Below are positions 8,265 through 17,826 of a stretch of DNA of 64,000 nt, piece after piece; the first letter of the stretch is position 1, and every line of letters begins with the position of its first letter. Source of the DNA: Pseudomonadota bacterium (GTDB lineage: Bacteria > Pseudomonadota > Gammaproteobacteria > Steroidobacterales > Steroidobacteraceae); NCBI GenBank assembly GCA_021847105.1, contig JAJZUT010000001.1:396618-460617 (forward strand), written 5' to 3'. The notes below the pieces were generated by a model. That model was not told the origin of the DNA and searched no databases. It saw nothing but the letters and a program-made list of their open reading frames with translations. The position numbers and the translations under genes are program-made.

Positions 8265-9017
8265 TCACAGCGGCCGGTAGCGAAACCGCGCGACCAGCCG
8301 GTGCTGATCGCAGGGGTAGATCAGCCGGACGTGGGTGATGCGTTGTGCATCGCGCCAGGTGTTGCGCTCAATGGTCAGGCAGGCGGTGTGGGGGCGAATC
8401 GCCAGCCAGCGGGCCACGGCCGCATCGGCGTTCAATGCGCCGATCTGATGTTCGGCCTCAGTCCAGGGAATGCGCTGCAGCAGCCAGCGCCCCGGGGATA
8501 TGCCGTGGAAGCGCTCGCTGCGCGCCTCCGGCACCGCCTGCAGGTTGATCAAGCGTTCCTCGAGCGCGTGCGGCCGACCGCCGGCGAGGTGCAGGCCGGT
8601 GAGCGCGAGCACCGGTGTGGCGCTCGCGACCCCCAGGGTGTTGGCGTCTGAGCCGTTCGCGCGGCGAATCTGCCGTGCGAGCGACTCGTATGCGTAACTC
8701 ACGCCCGCGGCCACGATCTCGGCTTCGATGTCGTGGATTTCCAGCACCGATTCCTGCGGCCGGGGCATGTTGACGGTGGTGCCGGCCCGCCGCCGGCGCG
8801 TGACCAGGCGTTGATCGGCGAGAGTGCCCAACGCCTTGCTGATCGTCATGCGTGCGCAGCCGAAGGTGCGCGCCAGCTCATGTTCGGACGGCAGGCGGTG
8901 GCCGGCGGGCCATTCACCGGAGACAATCTTTTCGCGCAGCGAAGCATAGATCTCGCGGTAGCGCGGTAGAGCATTCGCGCGTGCCGAACTCGACGAGGCG
9001 CGGTTACTCATGGTCAT
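8265..9017 (-). CDS. hutC: histidine utilization repressor (GntR/HutC)
   Basis: HutC represses histidine-degradation genes and is released by urocanate. The 250-residue protein has an N-terminal GntR winged helix (PRYREIYASLREKIVSGEW, then LPSEHELARTFGCARMTISKAL) and a C-terminal UTRA ligand domain ending in THVRLIYPCDQHRLVARF, typical of HutC. The start ATG at 9017 overlaps the hutF stop by 4 bp. Starting six bases later at a second ATG is possible. It is the distal gene of the minus arm of the hut divergon, giving autoregulation if the palindromes at 10423-10459 are its operators. Confidence 0.92.
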   Translation of the reverse strand: MTMSNRASSSSARANALPRYREIYASLREKIVSGEWPAGHRLPSEHELARTFGCARMTISKALGTLADQRLVTRRRRAGTTVNMPRPQESVLEIHDIEAEIVAAGVSYAYESLARQIRRANGSDANTLGVASATPVLALTGLHLAGGRPHALEERLINLQAVPEARSERFHGISPGRWLLQRIPWTEAEHQIGALNADAAVARWLAIRPHTACLTIERNTWRDAQRITHVRLIYPCDQHRLVARFRYRPL

Positions 9018-10384
9018 GCATCATGCAGTAGTCGGTTCAAAGTCGTGCAGTATGCCGCATCGATGCGCTCCCGCTCCGTATGGCGTCCGTTCTCCACGAC
9101 CGTCCGGCCGCCGGCGATCACATCGCGAATCAGCGAGCGGCCGGCACTGAACAGCCACGTGTCGATGGCGAAGTCCGTGCCGCGTCCCGCGAGATCAGGG
9201 TGCGCGGCATCCAGGCCGAGAAAATCCGCGCGGTGACCCACCGCGATGGCGCCTACCGGCAGCGCCAGGGCCTGGGCGCCACCGCGCAGCGCCCCTTGCA
9301 GTAGGCTCGCGCCTGTCGAAGGCTGGTCCGCGCGCGCGAGTACATTGCGCTGGCGGCGCGTGAGGCGCTGCGCGTATTCCAGTAGCCGTAATTCACCGGC
9401 GGCATCGAGCCGGATGTGTGAGTCGGTCCCGATGCCCCAGCGCCCGTCATCCTCGGCATAGGCGGGCATCGGGAAGATGCCGTCGCCTAGGTTCGCTTCC
9501 GTCTCCGGGCACAACCCCGCGATTGCACCGCTGCGCGCCAGAGCCGAGGTCTCCGGCGGTGTCAGGTGTGTGGCGTGCACGATGCACCAGCGCTCATTCA
9601 CGTCGGCATTTCGCAACAGCCACTCGAGCGGGCGCAGACCCGTGAAGGCGAGACAGTCCTCGACTTCTTTCACTTGCTCGGCGGCATGGATGTGCAGCGG
9701 CCCCTGTGGATAGTGCTCCAGGAGCCGGCGCAGGTGCCCAGCGGTGACCGCACGCAGCGAGTGCGGTGCGATGCCGCTGTTGTGTCCGCAATCCGCTCGC
9801 AGCTGGGCGCGTACGCGTTCGACGATGCGTGTGAACGTGTCGAGATCGGTGATGAAGCGCCTCTGGCCGCTCGTGGGCGGAGCGCCGCCGAACTGACTCG
9901 ATTCGTAAAACACCGGCAGGAGCGTCAGTCCCATCCCGGTGCGCTCGGCTGCGGCCGCATGCCGCAGCGCGAGTTCGGCTGGATCCTGATAGAGCGTGTT
10001 CTGGGGGCTGCGGTGCAGGTAATGAAATTCCCCGACGCTGGTGAATCCCGCCTCGAGCATATCCGCGTACGCATACGCCGCGATCGTTTCCAGCTCATCG
10101 GCGTCGATGCGACCGAGGAACCGGTACATCACCTCGCGCCAGGACCAGAAATCATCCGTGCCGTTCGGTCCGCGCCGCTCGGCGAGCCCCGCCATGGCGC
10201 GCTGGAACGCGTGGCTGTGCAGGTTCGGTACGCCCGGTATGACTAGCGCCAGGTGCGTATCCCCGGGAGCCGCGGTGGTCGCGCAGTACACCTCCGTGAT
10301 GATGCCGTCGCGAACCGCGACGCGTACGCGATGGCGCCAGCCGGCCGGCAGCCAGGCGGAGGCAAAGAAAAATGTCCGGTTCAT
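9014..10384 (-). CDS. hutF: formimidoylglutamate deiminase
   Basis: HutF deiminates N-formimidoyl-L-glutamate to N-formyl-L-glutamate and ammonia, the fourth step of the five-step histidine pathway. It is a 456-residue amidohydrolase with the metal motif [19 protein letters not shown] near residue 53, further metal ligands in [13 protein letters not shown] and CIVHATHLT, and the catalytic aspartate in [16 protein letters not shown]. The start [13 protein letters not shown] gives the family length. Its partner for the last step, HutG, is encoded in the opposite arm, so the cluster specifies the formylglutamate route. It is followed by hutC with a 4-bp overlap. Confidence 0.94.
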   Translation of the reverse strand: MNRTFFFASAWLPAGWRHRVRVAVRDGIITEVYCATTAAPGDTHLALVIPGVPNLHSHAFQRAMAGLAERRGPNGTDDFWSWREVMYRFLGRIDADELETIAAYAYADMLEAGFTSVGEFHYLHRSPQNTLYQDPAELALRHAAAAERTGMGLTLLPVFYESSQFGGAPPTSGQRRFITDLDTFTRIVERVRAQLRADCGHNSGIAPHSLRAVTAGHLRRLLEHYPQGPLHIHAAEQVKEVEDCLAFTGLRPLEWLLRNADVNERWCIVHATHLTPPETSALARSGAIAGLCPETEANLGDGIFPMPAYAEDDGRWGIGTDSHIRLDAAGELRLLEYAQRLTRRQRNVLARADQPSTGASLLQGALRGGAQALALPVGAIAVGHRADFLGLDAAHPDLAGRGTDFAIDTWLFSAGRSLIRDVIAGGRTVVENGRHTERERIDAAYCTTLNRLLHDA

Positions 10385-10422
10385 GCGGTGCTCGGTCCGG
10401 CGGCGTGGCGGGGGGTTCCCCG

Positions 10423-10438
10423 ATATGTCTAGGCATAT
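10423..10438. promoter_or_regulatory. HutC-type operator candidate 1
   Basis: ATATGTCTAGGCATAT is a 16-bp near-perfect palindrome (one unmatched pair) centred on CTAG, with the core TG-N-CTAG-N-CA. It lies 39 bp from the hutF start in the gap between the two hut arms. GntR/HutC-family operators are short palindromes of this kind, so binding by the HutC encoded here is a reasonable inference. Confidence 0.6.
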
Positions 10439-10443
10439 TACAA

Positions 10444-10459
10444 TTTTGCCTAGTCAAAA
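10444..10459. promoter_or_regulatory. HutC-type operator candidate 2
   Basis: TTTTGCCTAGTCAAAA is a second 16-bp near-perfect palindrome with the same TG-N-CTAG-N-CA core. Its centre is exactly 21 bp, two helical turns, from that of the first palindrome. It ends 17 bp before the hutI start, overlapping the likely leader or promoter of that arm. Confidence 0.6.
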
Positions 10460-10476
10460 AAGAAGGCCCTCGGGTA

Positions 10477-11679
10477 GTGCAATTCGATCGACTCTGGCGC
10501 GAGGCGACCCTGGCGACCCTTTCGCCCCGCCATACGGACTTGGGCCTGGTCCACCACGGCGCGCTGGGCGTCGTCGACGGGCGCATCGCCTTTGTGGGGC
10601 CGATGTCCGAGCTGCCGGCCGGTGCCCGGGCTCGCGAGGAAATCGATCTCGACGGCCGGCTGGTCACGCCCGGCCTGATCGACTGCCACACGCATATCGT
10701 TTTCGGCGGCGAGCGCAGCGCGGAGTTTGAGATGCGCCTGGCCGGGGCGGACTACCAGAGCATCGCCCGTGCCGGGGGCGGCATTCTCTCCACGGTGCGA
10801 GCCACCCGCGCGGCGACGGAGCAGCAGTTGCTCGAGACGGCGAAGGACCGGTTGCGCTGGCTGATGGCCGAGGGCGTCACCAGCGTCGAGATCAAATCCG
10901 GCTACGGCCTCGATGTGGACCATGAACTGCGCATGCTGCGCGTGGCCCGTACGCTCGGCCGGCAGTTGCCGCTCAGCGTCGCCAGCACCCTGCTAGCGGC
11001 CCATGCCGTACCGCCCGAGACGGATCGCGCTGCCTATCTGCAGAGCATCTGCGGGGAGCTGATCGCGCGCGCCGCAGCCGAGGGACTGGCTGACGCGGTG
11101 GACGGCTTCTGCGAAGCCATTGCTTTCAGCGCTGCGGAAATCCGTTCCGTCTTTGCCGCGGCGCGTGCTCACGGGCTGCCCGTGAAGCTGCACGCCGATC
11201 AGCTCTCCGACGGCGGTGGCGCGGCGCTCGCTGCGGAATTTCAGGCCTTGTCCGCCGATCACCTGGAGTGGACCGGCGAGAGCGGTGTCGTCGCGATGGC
11301 GCAAAGCGGTACGGTGGCCGTGCTGCTGCCGGGGGCGTTTTACTGTCTGCGCGAGCAGCGCGTTCCGCCGGTCGCGGCATTGCGCCGGCACGGCGTGCGC
11401 ATGGCGCTCGCCACCGACTGCAATCCGGGCACCTCGCCGCTGCTGTCGATGCTCACCACCATGAATCTCGGCGCGATCCAGTTCGGCCTCACCGTCGAGG
11501 AGGCCCTGGCTGCAGTGACCCGCGAGGCCGCGCACGCACTCGGCCGGCAGGCCGAGATCGGCACGCTCGAGGCGGGGAAATCGGCCGATCTGGCCATCTG
11601 GGACGTCGAACGGCCCGCTGAGCTCGTGTACTGGATCGGCCGCAATCCACTCTATGCCCGTATCTGGAGGGGCCATTGA
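10477..11679 (+). CDS. hutI: imidazolonepropionase
   Basis: HutI hydrolyses imidazolone-5-propionate to N-formimidoyl-glutamate, step three of histidine degradation. The 400-residue amidohydrolase shows the metal motif [19 protein letters not shown], the substrate loop [17 protein letters not shown], the metal His in [15 protein letters not shown] and the Asp in [13 protein letters not shown]. The GTG at 10477 is chosen because AAGAAGG lies about ten bases upstream and the resulting length fits the family; the frame is open further upstream through the operators, which is not plausible coding. The stop overlaps the hutH start. Confidence 0.93.
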   Translation: MQFDRLWREATLATLSPRHTDLGLVHHGALGVVDGRIAFVGPMSELPAGARAREEIDLDGRLVTPGLIDCHTHIVFGGERSAEFEMRLAGADYQSIARAGGGILSTVRATRAATEQQLLETAKDRLRWLMAEGVTSVEIKSGYGLDVDHELRMLRVARTLGRQLPLSVASTLLAAHAVPPETDRAAYLQSICGELIARAAAEGLADAVDGFCEAIAFSAAEIRSVFAAARAHGLPVKLHADQLSDGGGAALAAEFQALSADHLEWTGESGVVAMAQSGTVAVLLPGAFYCLREQRVPPVAALRRHGVRMALATDCNPGTSPLLSMLTTMNLGAIQFGLTVEEALAAVTREAAHALGRQAEIGTLEAGKSADLAIWDVERPAELVYWIGRNPLYARIWRGH

Positions 11680-13217
11680 ATTCCATCGTCATCAGACCGG
11701 GTCGGGTCACGCTAGCGGAGTGGGCGGCCGTCTACCGAGGCGCGCGTGCGTCGCTCGAGGAGTCCTGCTACACGCGTATTGCCCGCGGCGCGGAGTCGGT
11801 GACGCGCATCGTGGCGCGCGGTGAGCCCGTCTACGGCATCAACACCGGGTTCGGCAAGCTGGCGAGCGTGCGGATCGATGCGACGGACCTCGCCCGACTG
11901 CAGCGCAACATCGTCCTGTCGCACTGCGCGGGGGTCGGTGAGCCGATGCCCGCGTCCGTCACGCGCCTGATGCTGGCGCTGAAGATCGCCAATGTCGCGC
12001 AGGGGGCTTCCGGAGTGCGCCCCGAGACGGTCCGGCATCTCTGCGAGCTGCTCGAGCGGGACCTGCTGCCCGTGGTGCCCGCGCAGGGATCCGTTGGCGC
12101 TTCCGGTGATCTCGCGCCGCTGGCACACATGAGTGCTGCGCTGATCGGTGTCGGGCAGATCCGCCTGCCGGACGGAACGTGCCTGCCGGCGGCCGAAGCG
12201 CTGCGGCGTGCGGGACTCGAGCCACTGACGCTGGCCCCCAAAGAAGGACTCGCGCTCCTGAATGGCACGCAGTTCTCCACGGCGAACGCGCTTGCGGCGT
12301 TGTTTGACATCGAGGCGGTCTTCCAGTCCGCCCTCGTGACCGGCGCGCTGGCCACCGAGGCCGCCAAGGGCTCCGACACGCCTTTCGATGCGCGCATTCA
12401 TGCGTTGCGTGGCCATCGCGGGCAGATCGAGACGGCCGCGGCGCTGCGGGCGCTCATGGCGGGCTCCGCCATACGCGACTCGCACCGCGTCGCTGACCCC
12501 CGCGTGCAGGATCCGTACTGCCTGCGCTGCCAGCCGCAGGTGATGGGCGCGGCGCTCGACTTGCTGCGCCACACCGCCGCCACTCTCGCGTGCGAGGCGA
12601 ATGGCGTCTCCGACAATCCGCTGATCTTTCCCGACACCGATGAGGCGCTCTCGGGAGGCAACTTTCACGCCGAACCCGTCGCCTTCGCCGCCGACGTGCT
12701 CGCGTTGGCGTTGTGCGAAGTCGGTTCGCTTGCCGAGCGGCGCATCGCCATGCTCGTCGATCCGGCGCTCTCTGGGTTGCCGGCGTTTCTGACGCCGAAC
12801 CCCGGCCTGAACTCCGGGTTGATGATGCCGCAGGTGACCGCCGCTGCACTGGTGGCCGAGAACAAACAGTGCGCCCATCCGGCAAGCGTCGACTCCATCC
12901 CCACCTCGGCCAACCAGGAGGACCACGTCTCCATGGCCGCGCACGCGGCACGCCGGCTGCATCACATGATCCGCAATGCGGGCGCCATCATCGGCATCGA
13001 GCTGCTCACTGCCACGCAGGGCTGCGATTTTCACCGAGGTCTGCGCTCGAGCGAGCCGCTCGAGGCGGTGCGCCATGCCGTGCGCCAGCGCATCGCGACG
13101 CTCGGCGAGGATCGCTATCTGCATGCCGATCTCGAGGCCGCTGCCGCGCTGGTGCGCGAGCGGGTGCTGCTGCAGGCCGTCGCGGGGGTGCCGCTGCCCT
13201 CGCTGGAGCCGCTATGA
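11676..13217 (+). CDS. hutH: histidine ammonia-lyase
   Basis: Histidine ammonia-lyase removes ammonia from L-histidine to give urocanate, the first step of the pathway. The 513-residue protein carries the Ala142-Ser143-Gly144 triad in [14 protein letters not shown] that cyclises to the MIO prosthetic group. Other family runs are [27 protein letters not shown] and [14 protein letters not shown]. The start is a TTG at 11676 overlapping the hutI stop by four bases (TTGA), which suggests translational coupling. Its own stop overlaps the hutG start by four bases. Confidence 0.95.
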   Translation: MNSIVIRPGRVTLAEWAAVYRGARASLEESCYTRIARGAESVTRIVARGEPVYGINTGFGKLASVRIDATDLARLQRNIVLSHCAGVGEPMPASVTRLMLALKIANVAQGASGVRPETVRHLCELLERDLLPVVPAQGSVGASGDLAPLAHMSAALIGVGQIRLPDGTCLPAAEALRRAGLEPLTLAPKEGLALLNGTQFSTANALAALFDIEAVFQSALVTGALATEAAKGSDTPFDARIHALRGHRGQIETAAALRALMAGSAIRDSHRVADPRVQDPYCLRCQPQVMGAALDLLRHTAATLACEANGVSDNPLIFPDTDEALSGGNFHAEPVAFAADVLALALCEVGSLAERRIAMLVDPALSGLPAFLTPNPGLNSGLMMPQVTAAALVAENKQCAHPASVDSIPTSANQEDHVSMAAHAARRLHHMIRNAGAIIGIELLTATQGCDFHRGLRSSEPLEAVRHAVRQRIATLGEDRYLHADLEAAAALVRERVLLQAVAGVPLPSLEPL

Positions 13218-14041
13218 GCGGCTGGCTCGAGGTGCAGCGCGGCGAGGCGCCGCTCGTGGTCAGCTTCCCGCATACCGGAACCGATCTGCCGCCCGAGCTC
13301 GCCGCGCGCCTGGTGTCGCCGTGGCTCGCCCGCAAGGATGCCGATTGGTACGTCGATCGCCTTTATTCCATGGCGCGGGAGCTCGGGGCGACGACGGTCC
13401 GCACCCCGATGAGCCGCACCGTCATCGACGTCAACCGCGACCCCTCCGGGGCCTCGCTGTATCCAGGCCAGAGCACCACCGAGCTGTGCCCGACGAGCAC
13501 CTTCGATGGCGAACCGCTCTATCTGCCGGGCCAGGCACCGACCGAGGCCGAGATCGCCGCACGCCGCACGCGGTATTTCGAGCCCTATCATGCCGCGCTG
13601 GAGGCGGAGCTCGAGCGGCTGCGCGCACGACACGGTCGCGTCGTGTTGTATGACGCGCACTCGATCCGTTCGCGCGTGCCGAGACTGTTCGAGGGCGAGC
13701 TGCCGCATCTGAATCTCGGTACGAACCGTGGCGCCAGCTGCAGCCCGGCGTTGACACGCGCGATCGAGTCGGCCTGCGAGGATCCGAGCTTCACGCGGGT
13801 CACCAACGGCCGGTTCGTCGGCGGCTGGACGACGCGCCACTACGGTCGCCCCGAGCGCGAAGTGCACGCGGTGCAGATGGAGCTTGCCTGCCGCGGCTAT
13901 CTGCACGAGCCGGATGCAGTCTGCGCCGATAACTGGCCGCCGCCGTTCGCGCCCGAGCGCGCCGCCGCGCTTCGCGCCGTGCTGCACCGGGCGCTCAGCG
14001 CCTGTTTGAATTTTGCCCTAGCCGCAACCGGAGTCGCCTGA
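13214..14041 (+). CDS. hutG: N-formylglutamate deformylase (amidohydrolase)
   Basis: HutG hydrolyses N-formyl-L-glutamate to glutamate and formate, the last step of the five-step hut pathway. The 275-residue protein begins [22 protein letters not shown] and contains [27 protein letters not shown] and [11 protein letters not shown], all typical of the N-formylglutamate amidohydrolase family. The ATG overlaps the hutH stop by 4 bp. The open frame extends upstream inside hutH but is a shadow there. The stop shares one base with the hutU start (TGATG). Confidence 0.93.
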   Translation: MSGWLEVQRGEAPLVVSFPHTGTDLPPELAARLVSPWLARKDADWYVDRLYSMARELGATTVRTPMSRTVIDVNRDPSGASLYPGQSTTELCPTSTFDGEPLYLPGQAPTEAEIAARRTRYFEPYHAALEAELERLRARHGRVVLYDAHSIRSRVPRLFEGELPHLNLGTNRGASCSPALTRAIESACEDPSFTRVTNGRFVGGWTTRHYGRPEREVHAVQMELACRGYLHEPDAVCADNWPPPFAPERAAALRAVLHRALSACLNFALAATGVA

Positions 14042-15729
14042 TGAGCGCAGATCGCAAGAACCGCACCCGCGTGGATACCACACGAGTCATTCGTGCCCCC
14101 ACCGGTACGCAACGCACGGCCCGCAGCTGGCTCACGGAGGCGCCGCTGCGCATGCTGATGAACAATCTCGATCCGGCGGTCGCCGAGCGTCCCGCCGAGC
14201 TGGTCGTGTACGGCGGCATCGGTCGCGCGGCGCGTGACTGGGAGAGCTACGACACCATCATCGCGACACTGCGACGGCTCGAGGCGAACCAGACGCTGCT
14301 CATCCAGTCGGGCAAGCCGGTCGGTGTGTTCACCACGCACGAGGACGCCCCGCGCGTGTTGATTGCCAACTCCAATCTCGTGCCGCGCTGGGCCAACTGG
14401 GAGCACTTCAACGAGCTCGATCGCAAGGGGCTGATGATGTTCGGCCAAATGACTGCCGGCTCATGGATCTACATCGGCAGCCAGGGCATCGTGCAGGGCA
14501 CCTATGAGACGTTCGTGGAGATGGGGCGGCGCCACTACGGTGGAACGCTCGCCGGGCGCTGGCTGCTCACCGCCGGTCTCGGCGGCATGGGCGGGGCGCA
14601 GCCGCTGGCCGCCGTGATGGCCGGCGCCGCCTGCCTGGCCGTGGAGTGCCAGCGCTCGCGTATCGAGATGCGGTTGCGCTCGGGCTATCTCGATCATGCC
14701 GCGGACAGCCTCGATGAGGCTCTCGCGATCATCCAGCGCGCATGTGCCGAGAAGCGTGCCGTCTCGGTGGGACTGCTCGGCAATGCCGCCGAGGTCGTGC
14801 CGGAGCTGCTCAAGCGCGGCGTGCGACCGGACCTGCTCACCGACCAGACCTCGGCGCACGATCCGCTGAACGGCTACCTGCCTATCGGTTGGAGCGTCGA
14901 GCGCTGGCTCGAGATGCGTGAGCGCGATCCGGCGGCCGTGGTGCGCGCGGCCAAGGCTTCGATGGCGGTGCACGTGCGTGCCATGTTGGATTTTCATGCC
15001 GCGGGCGTGCCGACGGTCGACTACGGTAACAACATCCGGCAGATGGCCCTTGAGGAGGGGGTGCAGAACGCATTCGATTTCCCGGGATTCGTGCCGGCGT
15101 ACATTCGCCCGCTGTTCTGTCGGGGCATCGGGCCGTTCCGCTGGGCGGCGCTATCGGGCGATCCGGAGGACATCTACCGGACCGACGCGAAAGTCAAGGA
15201 GCTGTTGCCCGAGGACAAACATCTGCATCACTGGCTGGACATGGCGCGCGAACGCATTCACTTCCAGGGGCTGCCGGCGCGCATCTGCTGGGTCGGCCTC
15301 GGTGAGCGGCACCGTCTCGGACTGGCGTTCAACGAAATGGTTGCCCGTGGGGAGCTGAAGGCCCCGGTGGTGATTGGCCGCGATCACCTGGATTCCGGCT
15401 CGGTCGCCTCGCCGAACCGGGAGACCGAATCGATGCGCGATGGCTCGGACGCGGTATCCGACTGGCCGCTGCTCAATGCGCTGCTCAACACGGCCTCGGG
15501 CGCGACCTGGGTCTCGCTGCATCACGGTGGCGGTGTTGGCATGGGATTCTCCCAACATGCCGGTGTCGTCATCGTATGCGACGGGACCGAAGCGGCGGCA
15601 CGGCGCATCGGCCGGGTCTTGTGGAACGATCCGGCGAGTGGCGTGATGCGTCATGCCGACGCCGGCTACCCCGAGGCGATCGCCTGCGCGCGCGAGAAGG
15701 GTCTCGATCTACCCGGGATTCTTGCCTGA
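14041..15729 (+). CDS. hutU: urocanate hydratase
   Basis: Urocanase converts urocanate to imidazolone-5-propionate using tightly bound NAD+ as an electrophile, step two of the pathway. At 562 residues it has the normal length. The runs [30 protein letters not shown] and [15 protein letters not shown], and the conserved region with [18 protein letters not shown], identify it. It is the last gene of the hutI-hutH-hutG-hutU arm, with every junction overlapping. Placing hutU last is unusual compared with hutU-hutH orders in other proteobacteria. Confidence 0.95.
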   Translation: MSADRKNRTRVDTTRVIRAPTGTQRTARSWLTEAPLRMLMNNLDPAVAERPAELVVYGGIGRAARDWESYDTIIATLRRLEANQTLLIQSGKPVGVFTTHEDAPRVLIANSNLVPRWANWEHFNELDRKGLMMFGQMTAGSWIYIGSQGIVQGTYETFVEMGRRHYGGTLAGRWLLTAGLGGMGGAQPLAAVMAGAACLAVECQRSRIEMRLRSGYLDHAADSLDEALAIIQRACAEKRAVSVGLLGNAAEVVPELLKRGVRPDLLTDQTSAHDPLNGYLPIGWSVERWLEMRERDPAAVVRAAKASMAVHVRAMLDFHAAGVPTVDYGNNIRQMALEEGVQNAFDFPGFVPAYIRPLFCRGIGPFRWAALSGDPEDIYRTDAKVKELLPEDKHLHHWLDMARERIHFQGLPARICWVGLGERHRLGLAFNEMVARGELKAPVVIGRDHLDSGSVASPNRETESMRDGSDAVSDWPLLNALLNTASGATWVSLHHGGGVGMGFSQHAGVVIVCDGTEAAARRIGRVLWNDPASGVMRHADAGYPEAIACAREKGLDLPGILA

Positions 15730-15807
15730 CCGGCTTGAACTGCCACGCTTGTTTGTGACATATCCCGGCGCGTACGCGACATAAGAGCGCGGCGCGCCGG
15801 CGTGGCG

Positions 15808-15826
15808 GTTGCGTTATGTACGCAAC
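15808..15826. repeat. 7-bp inverted repeat after hutU
   Basis: GTTGCGT-TATGT-ACGCAAC forms a perfect 7-bp stem about 80 bp downstream of the hutU stop. No T-run follows, so it is either an operator-like site upstream of the riboswitch promoter or a hairpin at the end of the hut transcript. Nothing else is recognised in 15730-15870. Confidence 0.3.
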
Positions 15827-15871
15827 GGACTGCGGTAAATACGGCCTGAGAATTGCGCCGCATCAGAGTGC

Positions 15872-15900
15872 TTGACTCGTACCCCGCTTGCCTCGACACT
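15872..15900 (+). promoter_or_regulatory. sigma-70 promoter for the riboswitch transcript
   Basis: TTGACT (15872-15877), a 17-bp spacer and GACACT (15895-15900) form a candidate sigma-70 promoter with a strong -35 and a weak -10. The predicted start, about seven bases after the -10, coincides with the 5' edge of the cyclic-di-GMP riboswitch, which supports the assignment. Confidence 0.5.
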
Positions 15901-15907
15901 CTGGGCT

Positions 15908-15990
15908 GTGACAAGGGCAAACCCGTCGAAAGACGGGGACGCAAAGCCACCGGTCTTCGGGATGAACCCATGACGGCGGGGCTGCCACGA
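15908..15990 (+). ncRNA. cyclic-di-GMP-I (GEMM-I) riboswitch
   Basis: The segment carries the diagnostic core of the class-I cyclic-di-GMP riboswitch: GGGCAAACC, then hairpin P2 with stem CCGTC/GACGG closed by a GAAA tetraloop, the linker GGACGCAAAGCCACCGG, hairpin P3 closing through GACGGCGGGG, and the P1 strand CTGCC that pairs with GGCA. It closely parallels the Vibrio cholerae Vc2 aptamer in order and spacing. It sits in the leader of the double-SPOR-like gene starting at 16081. No clear intrinsic terminator follows; GAGCGCGCTC just after it is the only further hairpin, so control may act at translation. Confidence 0.92.
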
Positions 15991-16080
15991 GCGCGCTCTA
16001 GGCGCATCGCTTGCTTCCTCCGCTGACTCCTGGGCACTTCACCGGCCGATCGGGGCATTTCGACCGAGCGTCCACGAGAT

Positions 16081-17466
16081 ATGACACCAGCGGAAAAATT
16101 GGCGCCCCTCCCCGAGACCGGCGCACCATTATCGGTGGAACCTGCCGCCGAGGCGGGTCCGTTCGTGATCAACCTGTGCTCCTCGAGCACGCCGATGGCG
16201 CTGCCGCGCGCCGATCTGCCCGAGCTGCAGCGTTTCAACTTCTTCGTCAGCCGCCGCTTCGAGGAAGGCCGTGAGCGCTTCCGGCTGCATATGGGCTTCT
16301 TCGCCACTCAGGCCGAGGCGGAAAACTGGCTGGGTCTGGTGCGCGAGGTCTATCCAGGCGCATGGGCCGGCGAGGCACCCGGCAAGAAGCTGCGAGCCCG
16401 AGCAGTGGCCGCGGCCGAGGCTCAGGCCGCGCAAGCGGCCGGCCCACGGTCTGCCGCGCCATCGGTAGCGCCGCCCCCCCCGCTGGTGACCGAGGCGACC
16501 CTTGAGTTGGTTCCTGAGCCACCCGCGGCCGCGGCACCGGCTGCCGATGTGGTGAGTCCGGTCCCGACCTTGCATCCGCCGGCGGCGCCAGCGGCGCCGG
16601 CACGCAGCGCAGCCCGCCGGGCCGGCGCACGCGAGCCGCTCAAAGCAACCGCGCCCGCCGCCGCGTCTGACAAGACGGGCGTGTTCAAGAATTCCAACAT
16701 TCGGGAGGTGCTGGCCGCTCTCGAAGAGCCGCAGAGCCCCGCCAGCGCGCCGCTGCCGCGGACGGAGGCGCCACTCAGCGATGCGCAGGTGCTGCAGTGT
16801 CTGGAAGGTCGCATTGCCGATGCACAGAAGCCGGCCGCTTTTGCCGTGCAGCTCAAATGGTCCGTGCAGCCCATCGCCATCGAGAAGCTGCCGCCGCTCG
16901 CGATCTTCAGTGCCTATACGCTCTACTGCGTCGAGGGCAGTCGTGAGGGACGCAAGTGGTATGGGTTGCGGCTCGGCTTCTTCAATGATCCGATCTCAGC
17001 CAAGCAGGTCGCCGGATATGTCCGCTCGGAGTTCGCCTCCGCCGCCATCGTGCCCGTCAGTGGTGAGGAGCGCCAGCGGGTGAGCGGTGAGAGCGGCGTG
17101 ACGCCGCTGCGATCAGTCCCCAAGACGCGCGAGGGAGTCGACCACGAGTTCAAGCTGTTCGACGCCGATGCGCCCGCGCAGGGCGCTGCCGTGACGCCGC
17201 CCGCCAAGGCCTCGGTGCGCGAGCTGCATCCGCTCGGCTCGACTCAGCGTCCCGCGCCCGGCAACAAAGTGCATGCCCGTGAACGGCGGGCGCCGCAGAC
17301 TCTGGAGGAAACGCTGGAGATTCTTGGCGCGCACGAACTGACCATCGACCACGGCCATGTCGAGACGGTCGACGCACGCGGCGCGAGCCCCGCACGCAAG
17401 GTCGAGAAGAGTACGCCGTTTACCCGGCTGCTCGAGCGCCTGGGCGAACGGGTGCGCAAGAACTGA
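16081..17466 (+). CDS. double SPOR-like domain protein under cyclic-di-GMP riboswitch
   Basis: A 461-residue protein with two SPOR-like units. The first, near residues 20-105, contains FVINLCSSSTPMALP, RERFRLHMGFFATQAEAENWL and VREVYPGAWAGE. The second, near residues 260-325, contains FSAYTLYCVEGSREGRKWYGL, then LGFFNDPISAKQVAGYV. Between them is a long Pro/Ala-rich linker with the short patch TGVFKNSNIREVLAALEE. No signal peptide or membrane segment is visible, which is odd because SPOR domains usually bind denuded periplasmic glycan. The ATG at 16081 has only a weak ribosome site (ACGAG). The riboswitch implies a role in a cyclic-di-GMP-controlled surface or motility programme; the exact function is unknown. 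Confidence 0.8.
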   Translation: MTPAEKLAPLPETGAPLSVEPAAEAGPFVINLCSSSTPMALPRADLPELQRFNFFVSRRFEEGRERFRLHMGFFATQAEAENWLGLVREVYPGAWAGEAPGKKLRARAVAAAEAQAAQAAGPRSAAPSVAPPPPLVTEATLELVPEPPAAAAPAADVVSPVPTLHPPAAPAAPARSAARRAGAREPLKATAPAAASDKTGVFKNSNIREVLAALEEPQSPASAPLPRTEAPLSDAQVLQCLEGRIADAQKPAAFAVQLKWSVQPIAIEKLPPLAIFSAYTLYCVEGSREGRKWYGLRLGFFNDPISAKQVAGYVRSEFASAAIVPVSGEERQRVSGESGVTPLRSVPKTREGVDHEFKLFDADAPAQGAAVTPPAKASVRELHPLGSTQRPAPGNKVHARERRAPQTLEETLEILGAHELTIDHGHVETVDARGASPARKVEKSTPFTRLLERLGERVRKN

Positions 17467-17509
17467 CTGCCGGCGGCGGGGCATTGACCCTCGCCGTCGC
17501 AGCGGCGGC

Positions 17510-17812
17510 TCAGCGCTTGCCGAACAGTTTATCGAGCTCGGCGCGCGCGCGATCGGCGTCCGTCGTGTTCACTGCCGTGTAGGCCCCCGGCCGCGGCCCG
17601 AAAAAGTCGCAGAAATTCGCCCGTTCTTTGTCGCGCACCTCTTCGGCCGTCGGCTCGCGGCAGCGGGTCGCGACCGAGGTGTCGTATTCGACGCACATCC
17701 GACAGACGTGCAGTTCGGCACGACAGCGTGGGCACTCCTCCAGCCGCCGCAGCGGCAGCGTCAAGGTCGCGAGCGACGCGCCACACTTCCAGCAGACGAG
17801 ATTCGAGCCCAT
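17510..17812 (-). CDS. conserved hypothetical zinc-ribbon protein
   Basis: A 100-residue protein starting MGSNLVCWKCGASLATLTLPL. It has several CxxC-type pairs (CWKC, CPRC, CRMC), enough for at least one zinc ribbon, and a conserved-looking tail with RANFCDFFGPRPGAY. The function is unknown; I recognise it only as a proteobacterial small zinc-ribbon protein. It is immediately downstream of the giant uvrA on the same strand, with 14 bp between stop and start, so it is probably in the same transcript. Confidence 0.7.
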   Translation of the reverse strand: MGSNLVCWKCGASLATLTLPLRRLEECPRCRAELHVCRMCVEYDTSVATRCREPTAEEVRDKERANFCDFFGPRPGAYTAVNTTDADRARAELDKLFGKR

Positions 17813-17826
17813 GTGCGCACTGTACC

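Noticed and set aside
11712..13124. 470-codon minus-strand frame opposite hutH
   Set aside because: Antisense shadow of hutH, whose MIO motif and operon position are unambiguous; composition is Arg/Gly/His-rich without similarity.
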